Below, piece by piece: positions 1 to 10,364 of a stretch of 64,000 nt of DNA; positions within the stretch are counted from its first letter, which is position 1, and each line of letters starts with the position of its first letter. The DNA lies in NCBI GenBank assembly GCA_025765615.1, contig JAIVFJ010000247.1:25958-89957 (forward strand), read 5' to 3'. The translations under genes and the position numbers were made by a program. The notes beneath the pieces are model-generated. The model did no database searches. It saw only the letters and a list, made by a program, of their open reading frames with translations, and was not told the origin of the DNA. Source of the stretch: Zopfochytrium polystomum. Taxonomy: Eukaryota; Chytridiomycota; Chytridiomycetes; Chytridiales; Chytridiaceae.

Positions 1-507
1 ACTTTGGCCTGCCCGCCACCACATGCCACATGGACTGACCTTCGTTCGACGCTCGTGCAAGAGGCTGCTGCTGCGCGCGGGATAGGCCGGCCGCCGCCGA
101 TCGTTTCCGCCCAGCTCGTCTTGACGAAACCGTTCAAATATCTTTTTTTTTTTCCGGCTTGCGGCGGGCCAGGGACTCCGATCCAACACGCTAACAATCA
201 AACAATCGCCAGATCCATCACCGTCACGCCTTGCGAACTCGGATTTGAAGGCTCAAACGCCTTCCATCTGTCTCCTTCTGCGAAGTTGGCATCCGTGCGA
301 TTTTCCAGCCGAGACATTAAATAAATGCCTCACCTGCTCGTCCATCAAATTTGCCTGCTAATTGACCTGGTACTCACGAGTACAGAAGGTGACCGCGCGA
401 ATCCGTGATGGTGCGTTCGCAGAGTTGGGAAGGTGCACCCACGAGCTGTGTGGTTTTGTATTCGCATTTTCCAGCAAAATCGATTCTGACAACAAACCAA
501 AAAAAAA

Positions 508-538
<31 letters not shown>

Positions 539-548
539 CAAAACAAAC
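1..548. other. No convincing gene; long A tract
   Basis: I see no ORF with recognisable protein character here. A run of 26 A residues (499-524) followed by a GAAAA-type repeat lies just left of the Harbinger terminal repeat. It could be a decayed retroposon tail, but no body is recognisable. Confidence 0.5.
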
Positions 549-1676
549 ATTAGGGATCCCTCTGGCCTCCGGCAGGGCGTTGCCAGAAAGTTCCGGAATT
601 TATAATTGAAATTTAGAACCCCACCGACAGCCGACCAGCCTTGACAAGGTGTGCCGTGATCGAGCAACCGCCAGAAGCTGCTGCTCCAGTTGCAGACCAC
701 CGCATACAATCGCGCACAACTGCGAATTTGCTGATCACTGGAGCTCATTGACGACGAGAGCGAGGACGACATAGACGCAGCGCTCTTAAAAAGCCTTCAA
801 CAATTGGAGTCAACACAGTACATCAGCTCAAGAGGGCCATACAATCAGTTGGATGCAACAGAGTTTGTTTCGAATCTGCTGGAGAATCAAGACGACCTCA
901 CCTTTCAAGAGGAATTTCGAATGGCAAAACCAACCTTCCAGCACCTCTTTCAAGAGGAATTTCGAATAGCAAAACCAACCTTCCAGCACCTCTTGCAGCT
1001 TATTGGGAACGATGAGTGTTTCATTTCAAAAGGGCATCGACCGCAGCACCCAGCAGTACTTCAAGTTCTTTTGGTTTTGAACAGGCTAGGTCACAATGGG
1101 AACAGTGCATCATACGGACGGCTTGCACGAATAATGCAAGTTTCTGCTGGTGGTTCAATTGCGAATTTCACAGATCGTGTTTGTGGTGTCATCAAGCGAC
1201 GATTGAAAGGGGATTACCTCAAGTGGCCTGATGCTGAAGAGCGCAGACTGGTGAAGCAGCGAATTCAGCAGCAATTTCACTTCCCAAATTGTCTTGGCTT
1301 CGTTGACGGAACGCTTTTTCCCTTAGTTCAAGCCAACGTATTGTGGTGAGGACTTTTACAGCGGAAAGGGCTGTTACACAGTGTCAGGCATCGTAGTTTG
1401 CGACGATACACGGAGAATTACCTATATTTACGTGGGCTGGCCTGGGTCAACGCACGACCAGCGAATTCTAGCCAACTCGCAAATGTGCCAGCGGAAGGAA
1501 GAGCACTTTGCTCCAAACGAATACGTTCTTGGAGATTCTGCTTTCACTGTGGATTTGCATTGTATCCCTGCTTTCAAGAAGCCCCCTCGTGGTGGCTTGT
1601 CTCGGGATGAGGAATTCTTCAACACTCGACTTGGAGAAGCAAGAACAACCATTGAGCACGCCATTGGGATCATGAA

Positions 1677-2024
1677 TGTCAGGAACAGGGCAGGACAAGG
1701 CAGACAAGGAACTGAGAGGAGTGATGATTGTATTGGAAACAATAATTCACTTGAGGGATGGGACAGGTCCCCCATCCCCCTCTTATACCTTTTGAGAGTG
1801 TTCCTTGTCAAGACTCAAAGAAAGTTCCAGAAAGAGCAATTAGTAATACAATGATACCAATGATACCAATGACAACAAGACAAGTCAGGAAAGCAAAGAA
1901 GGTTCCAGAAGGTTCCACAAGGTTCCATGAAGGAAAGTTCTAGAAGGTTCCAGAAGGTTCCAGAAGGTTCCATGAAGGAATGTTCTAGAAGGTTCCAGAG
2001 GTTTCCAGAGGGTGATTCATAACA
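1677..2024. mobile_element. Solo LTR inserted in the Harbinger transposase
   Basis: This 348-bp sequence begins TGTCAG and ends AACA, the TG...CA ends of a long terminal repeat. It is flanked by a perfect 5-bp duplication, ATGAA (1672-1676 and 2025-2029). Removing the insert and one copy restores the conserved transposase reading ATC-ATG-AAG-GGT (I-M-K-G), so the boundaries are exact. No internal retrotransposon sequence remains, as after LTR-LTR recombination. It has no visible similarity to the Copia LTR at 12.0 kb. It contains a hairpin around 1752-1780 (GGGATGGGAC paired with GTCCCCCATCCC) and the heat-shock-element array listed separately. Confidence 0.85.
1820..1995. promoter_or_regulatory. 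Array of heat-shock elements inside the solo LTR
   Basis: The pattern nGAAn/nTTCn, the pentamer bound by heat-shock factor, repeats with correct 5-bp phasing. There are three units at 1820-1832, four at 1898-1915, eight consecutive units at 1933-1970 and three at 1983-1995, 18 in all. A functional element normally needs three. The pattern is directly visible; heat-driven transcription of the parent retrotransposon is inference. Confidence 0.7.
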
Positions 2025-3058
2025 ATGAAGGGTCGGTGGCAAATCCTCAAATGCGTGAGAATTCGAGTCGAAACTGTTGAAGACCTTTTGGAGGTCAACA
2101 CTACTGTCGAAGTATGTGCTATTCTTCACAACTTTTGCCTCGCAGATAGTAGCGATGATTTTTATCAGGAGGAGAGTGAGCTTCAAGAGGAAAACGACAA
2201 CAACGAGGGCGTTTTATTTGGCCAACATGTGAATGTTCGAAGGGCTCGAACGCCAGGGGAGATTCGCCGACAAAGGCTGATGAATACTCTCCTTGAGGAG
2301 TTTGTGTAGTGGTACTGTTATCTGAAATAAAGGAATGATGGAAGAATACTCTGTGCAATGGAGCGCATCACTCAAAAATGGGGAAGTCAGTTTGAAGCAG
2401 GTGGAGGAAAGGAAGAAACGCAAAAACGAAAGAAGAGGCAAAGAAACAAAAAACGCTAAACTAATCAGTGTTCAACATTCGGAGAGCCTCCTCCACGTCC
2501 AGATGAAATTCTTCTTGAAGCTGTTTCAAAGCCCGCATTCGATGAAGCGCATTTTCGATCCGCAGGCCATTTGTCTCGTACTCTTTTAGCTTTCTCTCTG
2601 CTTCCAAGACTTGCAGTTCCCTCTGGTGCCTAGCCTCTTCCCGCTCAAATCGCTTTGAGTCCAAGAGCACTCGCTGAAGTTCGCATTCCATGCGACGCTT
2701 TTCCATCTCGAGGTGATCCTGGTCAAGACAGAGCCTCTTCTCTCCACGCTCCTCGGAACCCTGCGTCAACGAGTCCAGTACATCAGCACCACTGAGCCCT
2801 CGACGGCCTGGCATCTGTGTATGACAGTCTTGATCCAAGGAGCGACGACGAGAAGGCTGCGGTGACTCAGGTTCAGAGTCTCCCATCTCAGAACAGCAAG
2901 AAGCTGCAGCTGACGAAACTGCTGCTGACAAAGCTGCAGGTGACGAAGCTTCCTGCAAAACTGAAGACGTCGAACCCTCTGATGTCAAACTTGTAGACGA
3001 CGCTTGGCTTTGTTCCTCAGTGCGAATACGCCCAACAGAGTTGGCAGATCCAGGAGTG

Positions 3059-5259
3059 TGAGACTGTGCTCTCTAAATCCTCACCCTGGACTATGGGTGG
3101 CAAATAGAGCAATGGCCTAAATACCAATCCTGAAGAGTGACAAAGGGCAAAAAGGAGATGTCTAGGGGTCACTAGACAGGACAATGTATTTGGAGTCTTA
3201 AGAAGCCCAAGAAACACAAAGAAACCCTCTTATTACACAAAGAGAAGACTCTCACACTCAGACCAAAGGCAACTGTGAAAAGGTGGCACACTAGCAAAGA
3301 ATGTGCAGGGTTCTCTGGTCTATGACACAGAGTGGGCCCAATGGGAGGCAAAAGCCAAAGCCAAAGGGGACCGGGAAATCCGGTAACAATGCTGGAGGTG
3401 CAAGATGCAACAAGCTCCAGGGAGCGGCACTAAGTGCAGCACTCCAATCCAACTGAAGAAGACAAGAGAGTGGGGAGGAAAGTGGCCAGACCCCGGTCTG
3501 TTGGAGCCACCACCACCATGGAGCAAGGCTCCCTCTCTGTCAAAGACAAGCCCTAAGTTGGAGGGGGTTGAACACAGAGGGCAAACACAAGGAACAGTTA
3601 GTGTGCAGAGGTGTCTGTTAAATTAAATCAGAACTGTTTTCCACTTAACAGGACCAGACACAACTTGTCTCACTCCAAGGAGAAGTTCCAACTCAATCCA
3701 AGGAGGGGGCACACAGGGGTGGGAGACAGTGGGACTCTTCTTACTTCATCCTACTAGGACACAGACATCTGCTTCACCAAGCCAGAGGAATTCCCTATCT
3801 TAGAAGCAAGGAAGGTTAACACCCACTCCCTCACCCAAATGTGGCACCATGACATCACAGGCATTAATCTGAGAGAAAGAGGGTCTGAACCCAGTGAAGA
3901 CCAGGCCCACCAGAGGCCACAGGAGCCAACAACCAGGGAGGAGGGGGCATACCTGAGAGACCATTCCTGCAGCAGTACCTGACCAGACAGCTCATTCATA
4001 TCCCCTTGAGAGACCTGGATTTGACTAGATGTATTGACAGGAACCTAGAGGCACCACCACAGATTTACCCTCCATCCTTCCATCACCAAGTGGCTCCTAC
4101 CCAGTCCAACCTAAACAGCATGCAGAATTGGTGAGGTGCACTGGGGCTTGAACCCAGCACACTGCCATCATGGCCAAGAGGACTTCAACCTCCTGTCACA
4201 CACCAGGGGACTGCCACCCCCAGCTCTACATACAGTCAGGAAGAAAAGGGCAGGCAAGGGACTTCAGGCACAGGTTCTCACAGTCAACAAGATGGGGGGC
4301 AGCTGCTTAAATAGGAAAGGGTTGGAATCACCAGGGTGAAGGAAGAAGGAAGGGAAAAGAGGGGAAAACATATACAAAAGAACAAAACAATAAATAAAAC
4401 AGCAAAGAAGAGAGAGGAGGAGTGAGTCACCAAACAATGGGGCTGAGCCATCAAACAAGGAAGACAGCTCAGAAAATCATGGAGCATTTCTTGGCATCAG
4501 CTGCCAAGAAAGATGGAGGAGATGGAGAGAGCTGGTTGGTGCAAAGAGGAAGACAGTCACTCTCAGCCACACAAGAAAGAAAAGACACAGACAGAGACAA
4601 CAAGGAATAAATAAAAGAGAAAACAGGAAAAACAGGAAAAACAGAATAAATTACTAATTGGAAAAATAAGTAAAAATCACCAATGAAAAGATAAAGAAAA
4701 ACCCTGTGATCTCATACCCTTTTGTGAGGTATTACATCATGGTAGCAGGTGGTAGAGCTTGTTAGCTCTGCCATCATCTTGTTAACTCTGTCCATCTGGG
4801 CTTAGCACTTCTCCCACAGAAGTGTTTCAGTCCTAAGTCATTTCCAAAAGTGAGGGGCCATTGGCCAGGCATAGTAGGACTTTGCATTTCTGCCCAGTCT
4901 GTCAACTAGCATGTCTCAAACTTGGCACCTTCCCAATTGAAGGGAGCGCTCTAACCACTGAGCAAGGGAGCCTTGTATCAGCAATTAGAATCAAGACTGA
5001 GTCTTTCTGTCTGCAACATCGCCAATAATAAATAGTAATAATAAATAAAAATAGTAGAGCTCAGAGGCAGACAGATGGAGCCAGTCAGAGGCCGTATGGA
5101 AACCCAATAAATAATAAGAGAATAGGAATCCAAGCCTAGTCACGTTTTGCCAGCAAAACGTGGGTTGAGACAGGGTGGTAATCCTCACAATTACCAGTTA
5201 AAAAGTGGGTATACACTTAATTTATTTGAGGTCACAGGCTCGACAGCCTGTCGTCCTCA
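3059..5259. mobile_element. 2.2-kb non-coding insertion with 8-bp target duplication, unclassified
   Basis: The segment is bounded by perfect copies of CAGGAGTG (3051-3058 and 5260-5267). Its ends are TGAGACTG... and ...GTCCTCA, inverted for only four bases (TGAG/CTCA). A short palindrome (CGACAG-GC-CTGTCG) lies just inside the right end. No ORF in it resembles a protein, so it is non-autonomous. Eight-base duplications are known for hAT, P and Zisupton/KDZ-type DNA transposons, but the ends do not match the hAT consensus. It contains at least one tRNA-derived SINE-like sequence, so it may be composite. Its composition (purine-rich, CAG/CTC words) differs from the host flanks. Confidence 0.7.
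4650..4976 (-). repeat. tRNA-derived SINE-like sequence
   Basis: Read on the minus strand, the head folds like a tRNA. The D-arm is GCTC-AGTGGTTA-GAGC, acting as the A box. An anticodon arm follows with loop TTCAATT between CTCCC and GGGAA. A weak B-box-like AGTTTGAGACA comes next. The 3' T-arm and acceptor are lost. About 250 nt of unrelated body and a T-rich tail follow. A second T-arm-like block with a perfect B box (GGGTTCAAGCCCC) lies on the same strand near 4140-4165. This is typical SINE architecture, not a working tRNA. Confidence 0.5.
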
Positions 5260-6012
5260 CAGGAGTGCTTGAGCGGTTGTCACGAGAAGAGGCAGGCAGG
5301 GATTGACCAGCTGGGTGTCTGTGAGTTTGGACTGTGTGTGCCGTTGGTGGAGCGCGGGTTTGAGATACAACTTGGTCGCTCTCATTGGTGACAGGTGGAC
5401 GACTGCTCAATCGCTCGCCCATCACAGGACTGAGGGTGTCCCAAAAAGGGCAGCGGCGCAAGATTTCTTTTCAGATGAGATCCTTGGAACCAGCTCCTCC
5501 AGCGTTGAGGATGCCTTGGCTGGTGTTGTTTTTTCCAGTCCACCGCCGTTATGTACGACTTTTCCAAGTCTTGAATCTTGTGGCGTACATGCTTGTTGGT
5601 CCTGCTTGGAAAACCTTTCTCGCGAAGAAGGTTGTTCACTTCAGTGCAAATGACCTCCTTGGTTTCGCCCACTGCACCTCCTCCTTTCCAGCGTTGGTAG
5701 TTGCCAAGTTTCTCAATCCAGTCGAGAACAACGCTGATGGCTGAAACGCCCTGTGGACCATTTTTTAAAGTGTTTTCTTTGGTCTGAGGTCGTATCGTCT
5801 CTCACCGGGGTTGTCGAAGAAGACGATGGGGTGGGGGGCGGTGGCGCTGGTGTGGAGGAAGATTGTGTGTTTTGACATGGCTCCGGCAACTGGCAACCAG
5901 CAAACCGCAGGTTTTTTTTGCCGGAGCTTGCCGTGCGCAATTATTGGGGACAGACCAGCAAGGACCGGTGCCGGAACTTTCTGGAAAATTCCGGTCAAAA
6001 TTGAGCATCCCT

Positions 6013-6791
6013 ATTATGAAGAACAAGCTGGGGGGCAGGGGAAAGCGACAAGCCTCTTCTGACAGGGGCAATGGAATGAAGAGAGGGAAAAAAAAAAACC
6101 CCCCACGTCCCACCCCGCAGTCGTTGACTATGTGCACTGGAATTTTTTTTCAGCTGTGTGCGAGGGCGTCCTCATTGCTTATGTGCAACAGAAAGCTGAA
6201 GCTGACCAAAAAAAAAAAGGGATGGTGAGTAGAAGGCATTGATCGTTGTCAGTCCTCAAGACTGACCTGCTTTTTCCAGGGGCCCCCAGGAATGGCCCAA
6301 AAAACACCAGGTTCCTGCAAAATCCACCCTCACACACCTGTCCCATAAGTAAAAACCAGTCAAAAACGAGAAATTTCCGGTGACCGCTGGAAGTTCCAGT
6401 GGCTCACCAGAAAGCAATGTTTTTGCTAGCTTTTTTGAAGGAGAATTCTGTTGCCATTAGTGTGGGAAGGCGTTGGTGCGCAACACTCACTGCGTCCAAT
6501 GGCGAACCGCACAGTCACAAATGAATTTTTTACATTTTTTTTCCCTTGCAGACGGCAGACAGACGGTGAAGGAATCCTTCGTCTGTTTTGGTTTGTTTTT
6601 TTCCTCTTTATTTTTCTTCTTTCCCTCGCCTTTTGCCCTTTCTGGTTGCTGTGCCCCCCTGACCAAGGATGCAGACTCACAGAAGGCGAAAACACGAGCG
6701 ACAAAGATAGTGTTACAAGAACAGGCCTTGGACACAAAATAGGTGCCACTGGAATGACTGCAAATAAAAGAAAGCGTATCAGCAGCTTCAA
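6013..6791. other. Intergenic, no gene recognised
   Basis: The sequence right of the Harbinger element has short A and T runs. A stretch near 6375-6420 has motifs reminiscent of the Harbinger ends (GGAAGTTCCAG, CCAGAAAG), possibly a trace of a related element. No ORF shows protein character. Confidence 0.4.
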
Positions 6792-7250
6792 TTAATCTTC
6801 GGAAATTGCAAGTAAGGTTGCAACACGCTTCTCCAGCGTCGCCAACGGATCAACTCCAGGCAGGTCTCGAAATCTGATTAGAGTGCAACCATCTGTTTCG
6901 ACGAGATAGCACCATTCGTGGTATATTTCGGTGAGAGACAAAACGTAGTCACACGCTTCAACTGCAAGATTAAATTGTCAATGGCGGCAAGTCTTGCAAG
7001 CGAGAGTTTAGTCAACTTACGGAGAGAGAGGGAAGTTGGGTGGAAGACTGTTTTAGTGTACTGGGCAACATCCCGCATTGTTTGTTTCTCCTCGTGATAC
7101 GACTGCAGGAAAAGAAAGGCGCAGTCGGTCTGTTTCAGAACTATTTTCCAGTCATATTTCCGAGCTAACCATGTAAGTCCACGGGCAACTGTTGAGAATA
7201 GCGCGGCGCTATATGGCTGCAGCGCTAAATGGCTGCTTGTTGATAATCAG
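6792..7250 (-). CDS. Hypothetical protein, two exons visible, possibly a fragment
   Basis: Two minus-strand exons look coding. The first (about 7240-7022) reads through STVARGLTWLARKYDWK and SYHEE. It ends at a GTAAGT donor near 7020 and rejoins after a TTGCAG acceptor (about 6962) in the correct phase. The second reads CDYVLSLTEIYHEWCYLVE and stops at 6792. Further coding-like sequence upstream to about 7470 cannot be joined without a break, so the 5' part may be missing or decayed. I do not recognise the family. There are no obvious membrane segments or metal-binding motifs. Confidence 0.45.
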
Positions 7251-7471
7251 CACCTTTTTGCTGCATTTTCGTTTGCGGGGACATATCCACGAAACGTGTA
7301 AATAGAAAGCATTTCACGATGACAATCGAGAGCCAGCATACCCGCTGAAGTATTTCTACTCTCGTTGAGGTTTCTTGTCGGGGGTGTCAGAAGGAATATT
7401 TCGCGACTCGCAGGTTTGACATGATGGCCTGCCGCATTTACATCAGCTCTCGTATTCGAAGCATCGCCCAT

Positions 7472-8159
7472 TTCATCGAATGCCCAAAGTCGCTGAATCT
7501 GACGAGACTGAAGTGTGTTTGTTGATGACCCAATTTACCCACACCTTCGAACTCAATCCACTGGGTATCTTTCGGTGTGGAATTTCCGGGACTGTCGCTG
7601 GATCAAAGTTTGCATTCCACATAATGCTCTTCGCTTCCGTGGTTCTACCAGAAGCAGAGAAGCTCCGGCAGTTATGCTCAGCACTTTCGAAATGACTTCA
7701 CAACCAAGTGCGAAACTTGAGAAAAAAAGCCTCCACCGTCGCCACCAGTCTGCCACGAAACTCATCCCTTCGCCTGACAAGCTACTCATATGACGGCCGA
7801 TATTCAGGTGTCATTGGCTTCCCCCTGCTGCCTCGCCTCTCCTAAATTTAGCTTAATAGCTCTCCGTCGTAAACAACGAAATCAACAAATGATTCATTTC
7901 ACGGTCAAAGGTGAGCGCCCGATACAGCAATACCCTTCTGGAAAGATCTCTGCAATTTGCTCGAGATTGCTCCACATGAAGGAGTGGGCGGTCTCGACCT
8001 CCATGTTTCGCTGGATGCGGCCAAGCTTTGAAGGTGGCAAACCGGTTTTGAGAAGCAAGGAGGGAGAAGGCTAGCTCCAGGGCGGTGAAGTGGGTTTCGA
8101 GGAGTTTGTAAGATGGAGGCAGGGGAAGGATGACACTGTCGCCGTAAATTCTGGCAGAA
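7472..8159. other. No resolved gene; possible decayed minus-strand family fragment
   Basis: A minus-strand stretch around 8180-7880 reads ...PPSYKLLETHF, ...LLASQNRF and so on. It could be the N-terminal part of another member of the WW-repeat family found nearby. I cannot place exons or a start, and treat it as unresolved. Confidence 0.25.
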
Positions 8160-8742
8160 AAAAGGTGATCAAATGGTGGGTGGCGAGCGGGCTCGAGCTC
8201 AAGTATAGGAATCGATCGTGGACCGGTCCACCGCGCTCGAGCATGTCGCGACACTGCAGTTATTGAAAGACAGCGGGCTTCCGCTGAAGTACTCTGAACG
8301 CGGGATCGATGAAGCGTGCGCGGTGCACGATCTCGACACACTGCGATGGTGGAAAGAGAGCGGCCTGGAGATGAAATTCTCGCACAGGGCGCTGGACGCG
8401 GCGAGCAACTCTTCCAAAGGAGTGAGAGTGCTGAATTGGTGGCGCGACAATGGGCTCGAGTTCAAGTACACCGGAAGCGCTTTCCGCGGGGCATCCTGGT
8501 TCGGCGCCGTCGAAGTTCTGCAGTGGTGGAAGGACAGTGGGTTGGAGCTTCGGTACAGCAGATACGTGCTTGGGTATGCGAAGCACACGAGAGTGTTAGA
8601 CTGGTGGAAAGATTGTTCTGGCACTGACCTTGTGGAGCAGATTTTGAGGGATCAGGTGTATAAGCAGGAGATCCAAGAGCGCGCCAGGCGATTGGGGAAG
8701 CCGGACATCGCGCAGTGGTGGGAGAATTGCGGATCTCCATGA
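8160..8742 (+). pseudogene. Ankyrin-like WW-repeat protein, C-terminal part, frameshifted
   Basis: The predicted protein consists of degenerate ankyrin-like units of about 33-35 residues built around a Trp-Trp core and a Gly-Leu turn. Examples are TLRWWKESGLEMKFSHRALD, VLNWWRDNGLEFKY, VLQWWKDSGLELRY and VLDWWKDCSGTDLVE. It ends in an Arg/Lys-rich helix and IAQWWENCG before the stop at 8740-8742. A first unit in another frame (VIKWWVASGLELKY, about 8167-8208) shows a shift at 8205-8220. No N-terminal domain on this strand joins it, so it is probably a truncated pseudogene. Such repeats are abundant in chytrid proteomes (general knowledge). They are presumed protein-interaction scaffolds. Confidence 0.6.
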
Positions 8743-9243
8743 GCAAAATTGACGTGAGCGAGGATTAGGGCATCCAACCGTTTCTACCTTGCTGTACAAA
8801 TTTATTTTTCACTTCTCGTGCGTTGCAGGGTCCTCGATGTTGGGAGAAGATTGAAAGAAAAGAGGGAGCTCGTATGCAGCCGGGGAAAACCCTTTCAACA
8901 ATACTAAAAATGTGAGTCGTGCGTGTTTGGTCCTGTAGTTGGGATAGTTATTAATATGCTGCACAGTCGATGACGCCAAACTGGAATTCTTGAAGGGCAA
9001 TCTAACAAGTTCAATGTCAGTGAGTCTCCCATCACTCCATCAAGTCCAGCCTCCCATCCTCGCGGGCAATATCTCCGAAATTCTGCTTGGATAGCGGATC
9101 ATTCAGAACGGGTTTCGCATCTCCAGACGGCTCCTTCCAAGAGCGAAGGTATTCACTTGAAACTCACTTGCACGCTTCGTCGATCGCAGCCTGCTGTTTG
9201 TCCTAAACTCGATCGCCCACTGCGGATCGTATCGATGCGGCAG

Positions 9244-9416
9244 AATATCCTCAAAATTTGGGGCAGTGTCTTTCCTCCTGGAAGCAGGTGTGAGAGGAAA
9301 CCAGCAAAAGAGAACCTCATTGAATAAATACCGCCCACCCAAAATCATCTCCTATCCTTCTTCATATTCCTTTTACACAGTCACCCTGCTACTCTGCTGG
9401 TGGGCTTGAATTCCCA
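9244..9416 (+). repeat. Diverged LTR relic, same family as the Copia element
   Basis: About 173 bp aligns with the 3' two thirds of the Copia 5' LTR at 12,094-12,285. Shared blocks include TCCTCAAAATTTGGGG, GAACCTCATTGAATAAA and GAATTCCCATTA. The first part of U3 is missing and no target duplication is visible. It lies beside and partly within the decayed WW-repeat gene copies. Confidence 0.7.
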
Positions 9417-9599
9417 TTACCTCTTGTGGCCGAGTCACAGCGGTTTATCAGAGGTGCCAAGGAACGGCCTACCACGTAGAAGCTGTTTCTTGTTCTGGGA
9501 ACTCATCGCCCCACCACATCCGAATGCACATCCCGTACCAAGTTCCTTAAACAGGATGCTATCACGAAGCAGCGAAGAAGTACAATGGTCAAGAGCTCC

Positions 9600-10296
9600 A
9601 CTTTCAGACCCCTTTGACAGGTTCTTGAAGCCTCAGGTTTCCACCAGCGAAGGGTTTCCCTTGGAACTCTACTTCACGCGTTATCGATTCCAGCCTCTGT
9701 GTACTTCAGGGGTAGCCCGTTGTTTTCCAAAACTCAATCAGCGCAGGGTCGTTCAAACTCGGTAGCCAAATCCATGCCGCTCTCAAACTTCAACTCGAGC
9801 CCGCTTTCCTTAATCCACCAATCGAGCAGGTAAGTGTCGCTGCGCTCCATCGCCTTATCCATCGCCTTTGCTGTGTACTTCATGGGGATACCGCTAGCCT
9901 TCCATTTTTCCAAGTACTCGACCGCATTACTGAGGAGCTAGACGCTGTGGTGGATCGTGTCGGCCGTATACATCCTGTCGAGCTGCTCCGACGGCAAACT
10001 TTGCTGAAACACCGCCTCATCTTAACGTTGGCTTCAAGCTTATTCATGATGTCCAACCCGCGAAAGTTAAGTCCCTTTAGCGACCTGGCGGGGTGGAGCT
10101 CGCAGAAGGCGTCGACCTGGAGTGTGTGCTGCCGGCAGAGGGTGGCAAAGAGAAACTGGGAGCGCGGATCGGGGAGGTGGTCGAAGATCTCGGCCGCGAG
10201 GCCGGCAGACAGGATGCGAGACTGGAGAGCGCACGCATTGTGTAACGATGAGGAGCCTCTTGCACAGTCGATGGACGGGGCGAGCATGCGAGGCAA
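9600..10296 (-). pseudogene. WW-repeat ankyrin-like gene with N-terminal domain, decayed
   Basis: Read on the minus strand, the N-terminal region has an F-box-like stretch (AEIFDHLPDPRSQFLFATLC) followed by RGLDIMNKLEANVK. After frame breaks, repeat units follow: YLEKWKASGIPMKY, LLDWWIKESGLELKFESG and, in a shifted frame, NNGLPLKYTEAGIDNA. Stops and at least two frameshifts separate the blocks. The domain order suggests the full-length family has an N-terminal helical domain and then many WW units. Confidence 0.6.
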
Positions 10297-10364
10297 GACT
10301 CCCTGGCGCGCGTTCTTCGCTTGGGGATAGTGGGCGGCGGGGTCGCTGGTCGACCGCTATTCCT

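Larger units (their letters stand above)
738..2309 (+). pseudogene. Harbinger DDE transposase, broken
   Basis: This encodes a DDE_Tnp_4-type transposase that would cut and paste the surrounding element. Catalytic residues are visible: the first Asp in GFVDGT (about 1300), the second in LGDSAF (about 1530) and the Glu in TIEHAIG (about 1655), followed after the insertion by KGRWQILK. The gene is dead in several ways. A one-base shift near 1326-1332 drops the frame before the segment KPTYCGEDFYSGKG. A solo LTR splits the IMKGRW motif at 1676/2025. A 45-bp tandem duplication (903-947 and 948-992) repeats EEFR-AKPTFQHL. No in-frame ATG is seen upstream of the acidic N-terminus. Confidence 0.85.
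2461..5760 (-). pseudogene. Harbinger SANT/Myb-like accessory protein, split by an insertion
   Basis: This is the second Harbinger gene; in this family the product binds DNA and helps bring transposase to the ends. The N-terminal part (about 5760-5540) shows a SANT/Myb-type domain with TKEVICTEVNNLL and RTNKHVRHKIQDLEKSY. A Ser/Thr/Pro-rich linker follows. The C-terminal part (2988-2461) is a charged coiled-coil with KRRMECELQRVL and EARHQRELQVLEAERKLKEY. A 2.2-kb insert sits in the linker between 3059 and 5259. Deleting it and one target copy rejoins the linker in frame (...SSTPGSANS...). An in-frame stop also follows the ILNAG-GAG stretch after the domain, so the gene was probably decaying. 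Confidence 0.75.
552..6012. mobile_element. PIF/Harbinger DNA transposon, dead, with nested insertions
   Basis: The element carries the two genes expected of a PIF/Harbinger transposon in opposite orientation: a DDE transposase on + and a SANT/Myb-like protein on -. Candidate inverted ends start AGGGATCCCT on the left (552) and AGGGATGCTC read inward from the right (6012). A shared 14-bp subterminal inverted repeat, CCAGAAAGTTCCGG, lies at 583-596 and, inverted, at 5972-5985, about 30 bp from each end. The flanks are ATT on both sides (549-551 and 6013-6015), a 3-bp duplication; the family usually makes a 3-bp TWA duplication, so ATT is slightly unusual. Without its two insertions the element would be about 2.9 kb, a normal size. 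Both genes are broken. Confidence 0.85.

Noticed and set aside
4905..4976. Functional tRNA gene on the minus strand
   Set aside because: D and anticodon arms fold, but the T-arm and acceptor stem are missing and a SINE-like body follows.
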